Below, one piece after another: positions 61,840 to 64,000 of a stretch of 64,000 nucleotides of DNA. Origin of the DNA: Flammulina velutipes (Eukaryota > Basidiomycota > Agaricomycetes > Agaricales > Physalacriaceae); assembly GCA_011800155.1 (NCBI GenBank), contig CM022370.1, positions 1,364,001-1,428,000 on the forward strand. Direction: 5' to 3'. Positions within the stretch are counted from its first letter, which is position 1, and each line of letters starts with the position of its first letter. The notes beneath the pieces were generated by a model, which saw only the letters and a program-made list of their open reading frames with translations, did no database searches and had not been told where the DNA came from. A program made the translations under genes and the position numbers.

Positions 61840-62722
61840 TCATACGAGCCAGCCATGATATTCTCCCTTGCCGGAACTGCCGAGGAGCTCTGGCCATTGA
61901 ACAATGAATCTGTTGGTAGGTGTGAATAGATGTGTGAACATGGAAGATCGCACGAACCTATCCACCAAAGGTCTCAGAAGCTTCCCGGATAGCGACAGAG
62001 AGCGCACTCTTGCAAATGACTCTACATAAACGATCCTCGGGGCCCGGAAACCAAAGAACTGGGAGAGAGCACGATTGGTTTGCGTTGAAAACCGGTTCTA
62101 GACACTCACTTTATGAACATACACCGCAAGACAGAGCACGAGGCAGGTACCCGGTCCATTTAGAATGAGAATATCGGGCGATAGGGTTCTTGCATGTGTG
62201 TCGAGCAAAGGTTTGATTGTCAAAATATTGACACATGCGAAAAGTGAGCGCAATGCTGTGGGAGGGGTAGTGAAAAGTGATTGATGGACATTGCGTGCCC
62301 GGGGAATCGTGAATACGCTGAACTGGACAGTACAGGGTAAGTACATATTATTTGCGACAGGATCTCATCTCACATTCTCTTGACTCGGTGTAAGGCTCTT
62401 CGTCAATTCAAGAGATTTTGCCTTCCCAACGCTTAGATGGTCTCCCTCACTGACAAAGTAGATCCTGGGGGAGTATCTCTCAAAGTCCAAGGCGGAGATG
62501 AGGGTCAGGACTTCACTTGTATGTCCGCCTGTGGGATATCCGTCACTGATAGGTAATTAGTTGAGGCTAATACTTACCAGAGCCTAGAAAGACAGCAAGA
62601 GTTCTATATCCAGACGATATGTGAGACTTTCGAAGCGCCTTTGATTGCGGTAGAATTTGAAAAATCCGGAAGCATGCGAGAAGGGCCAACGAGACAGTAG
62701 TGAAGAGTAAAGTACAGAGCAT
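61840..62722 (-). CDS. ALG14: ALG14, membrane anchor of UDP-GlcNAc transferase
   Basis: Five exons reconstructed with GT..AG junctions. The first starts MLCTLLFTTVSLALLACFRI (membrane anchor). GSGGHTSEVL spans the first intron, followed by RYSPRIYFVSEGD, FTIPRARNVHQSL, DILILNGPGTCLVLCLAV, PRIVYVESFARVRSLSLSG and FIVQWPELLG, ending YHGWLV. These are the conserved Alg14 blocks. With Alg13 it adds the second GlcNAc to dolichol-PP-GlcNAc on the cytosolic ER face in N-glycan synthesis. The gene is broken into pieces each too short to stand out as an ORF. It is convergent with U2AF1 and divergent from the APC8 gene. Confidence 0.93.
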
Positions 62723-63114
62723 GTTATGAGCCGTAGAAGATTCAGAATATGGAGGGGCACAGCAAGGAGGCAGGTTGATCTCGTCTCAAGATATGACAGA
62801 GTAATCCGAGTAGATTTATCCCTATTACTGTGGGATTTATTAGCGTGGATCTGAATAAAGTCCACGTACACACGTATTGATGGAAGGTGGCGTGGTCAAG
62901 CTGACGGTTGAATCAGAAAGATGCTAGTCTTCAGTATACTATCCTGAATTTACCTCTTCTTCAGATAATTCCTACAGTGTGAATGTTATCGAGGTCAAGT
63001 CGAGAGTGTTTGACTACTTCATGAATGCGCGAACGAACGGTGCCCGGTCCGGAGAAGCCAAAATTGGTTCTGCCCTCATCCATCGCGCACGTGGCACTCC
63101 TCCCACTCACCAAG
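62723..63114. promoter_or_regulatory. Divergent promoter region, 392 bp, ALG14 / APC8
   Basis: No additional coding exon seen between the two start codons. Confidence 0.4.
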
Positions 63115-64000
63115 ATGGCGACAACCGTCGACGCGTATATGGCAGAAGATCTACGCGTCGCTATCAAGGAATGCGAGGAACGGTGCTTGTATAAGGCGTC
63201 CCAGTGGTAAGATGGGTATTTCCATACACACTGTTAAACAACTTTTCTTTATTAGGGCATCTGAACTACTCTCGTCGATCCCAGAAATTAAACGAAAGGA
63301 ACAAGTAGAGCCCATCGCGATCTCTGAACGGTATAAGTCAGACAAAGCCAAATATCTCGAGGGTGTAGCTGTCTCTTGTCCCATATACGCCTCATCACAT
63401 TGGTCAAGGCTGCCACCCGAAATCGTCGAGCACAATGCCCAGTTGGATGCCGCAGAGGAAGATGAGATATCTATGGCTCGTACATGGATAGAAATGCGTA
63501 GCTACTCACGGGTCGCCATCATGCTCCAAGCTGCCAATAGCCCCAAAGCCCGTTTTCTCCTCCTCTATAGTCAGTACCTCGTGAGTCCTCTCTGACCCCG
63601 TGTGATGTAATATTGACACTGATCATAGGTCAGGAAACCTCGGTTGGCATCTTGTCTGTCTGTGTCATTTGCCGGTCTACTACTCGCTCATCTCATTGTT
63701 CAGATAAAGCAGACTTCGAAAAATTGCTCGGTGCTGTGCGAGATACGAAGGATCCTTGGTTGCTTTATATGTACGAGCCGACTATTTCCTACTGCACTGA
63801 TTTCTCATTTGTGGAAAGGAAAGGCCTATTTCTATTAGCTCTTGATCGTCGCGCGGAGGCAATTGAATGCGCGATGCGTTCCATTGTGGGCTTCCCCTGG
63901 AACTGGGCTGCATGGGAGCTCCTGGCTGACAGTATTCGTGACGTTGAGGAGGTACCTAAGGCTTACCTTCCACTGATAATGAACTCACAAACGTCCCATC
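63115..64000 (+). CDS. CDC23: Anaphase-promoting complex subunit 8 (Cdc23), 3' end outside window
   Basis: Starts MATTVDAYMAEDLRVAIKE at 63115. The first intron (donor in CAGTG|GTAAGA) joins ASELLSSIPEIKRKEQ. The N-terminal helical region is followed by WIEMRSYSRVAIMLQAAN and RFLLLYSQYL, then, after short introns, ADFEKLL and LALDRRAEAIECAMRSIVGFP with WNWAAWELLADSI. These match the N-terminal TPR-like region of Apc8/Cdc23, including the EAxxxxxxSIxxxPxxWxAWxxL pattern. The protein is a TPR scaffold of the APC/C ubiquitin ligase. Only about the first third is inside the window. Confidence 0.85.

Noticed and set aside
62437..62556. Small plus-strand ORF starting MVSLTDKVDPGG
   Set aside because: It is the antisense of an ALG14 exon.

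Overview
The window is nuclear DNA of a filamentous basidiomycete, most likely an Agaricomycete. Genes are dense, on both strands, and cut by many introns of about 43-60 nt with GT..AG ends and CTAAC-like branch points. One membrane protein belongs to the DUF6533 family, which is known from Agaricomycetes. All function names come from reading the translated exons; no database search was possible.

Layout. 1-9.1 kb: 3' part of a giant Csf1/BLTP1-type bridge-like lipid transfer protein. 9.4-11.3 kb (-): conserved-looking protein of unknown role. 11.6-14.65 kb: DBP10 DEAD-box helicase of 60S ribosome biogenesis. 14.7-16.5 kb (-): queuine tRNA-ribosyltransferase, divergent from an EMP70/TM9 protein (16.6-19.4). 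19.6-22.7 kb: two unrecognised proteins. 22.8-24.6 kb: mitochondrial tyrosyl-tRNA synthetase. 24.6-25.6 kb (-): inositol polyphosphate multikinase. 25.7-27.0 kb: two small proteins, one single-pass membrane. 27.1-30.7 kb: mitochondrial Lon protease PIM1. 30.8-32.3 kb (-): transglutaminase-like protein. 32.5-33.2 kb (-): ribosomal protein uS12 (RPS23). 34.4-35.5 kb (-): SRAP/HMCES-type DNA-protein crosslink protein.

35.6-37.73 kb is the most unusual stretch. About ten degenerate tRNA-like units lie in one orientation. They have box A and box B signals and pairing GCAT..ATGC ends. Most have a T4-T6 run 12-32 nt downstream. Where an anticodon loop should be they carry small hairpins of differing sequence. 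They look like a family of Pol III units derived from a glycine-type tRNA, not ordinary tRNA genes.

38.0-39.6 kb: two unrecognised proteins, one with four copies of a short basic motif. 39.7-41.7 kb: CDS1 CDP-diacylglycerol synthase. 42.1-43.6 kb (-): DUF6533 membrane protein. 44.1-45.3 kb: four-span membrane protein. 45.5-46.2 kb: TRAPP subunit BET5 with a large insertion. 46.3-50.25 kb (-): Fun30/SMARCAD1 remodeler. 51.8-53.1 kb: mitochondrial-carrier-like protein. 53.5-54.0 kb (-): orphan coding exons. 54.7-56.1 kb: Zn2Cys6 transcription factor. 57.4-60.55 kb (-): Lsh/HELLS/Irc5-type Snf2 ATPase. 60.9-61.75 kb: U2AF35. 61.8-62.7 kb (-): ALG14. 63.1 kb to the end: APC8/CDC23, 3' end outside the window.

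No transposon, CRISPR array or prokaryotic feature was seen. Most genes are housekeeping; many neighbours are divergent pairs with promoters under 100 bp or convergent pairs with short 3' gaps.
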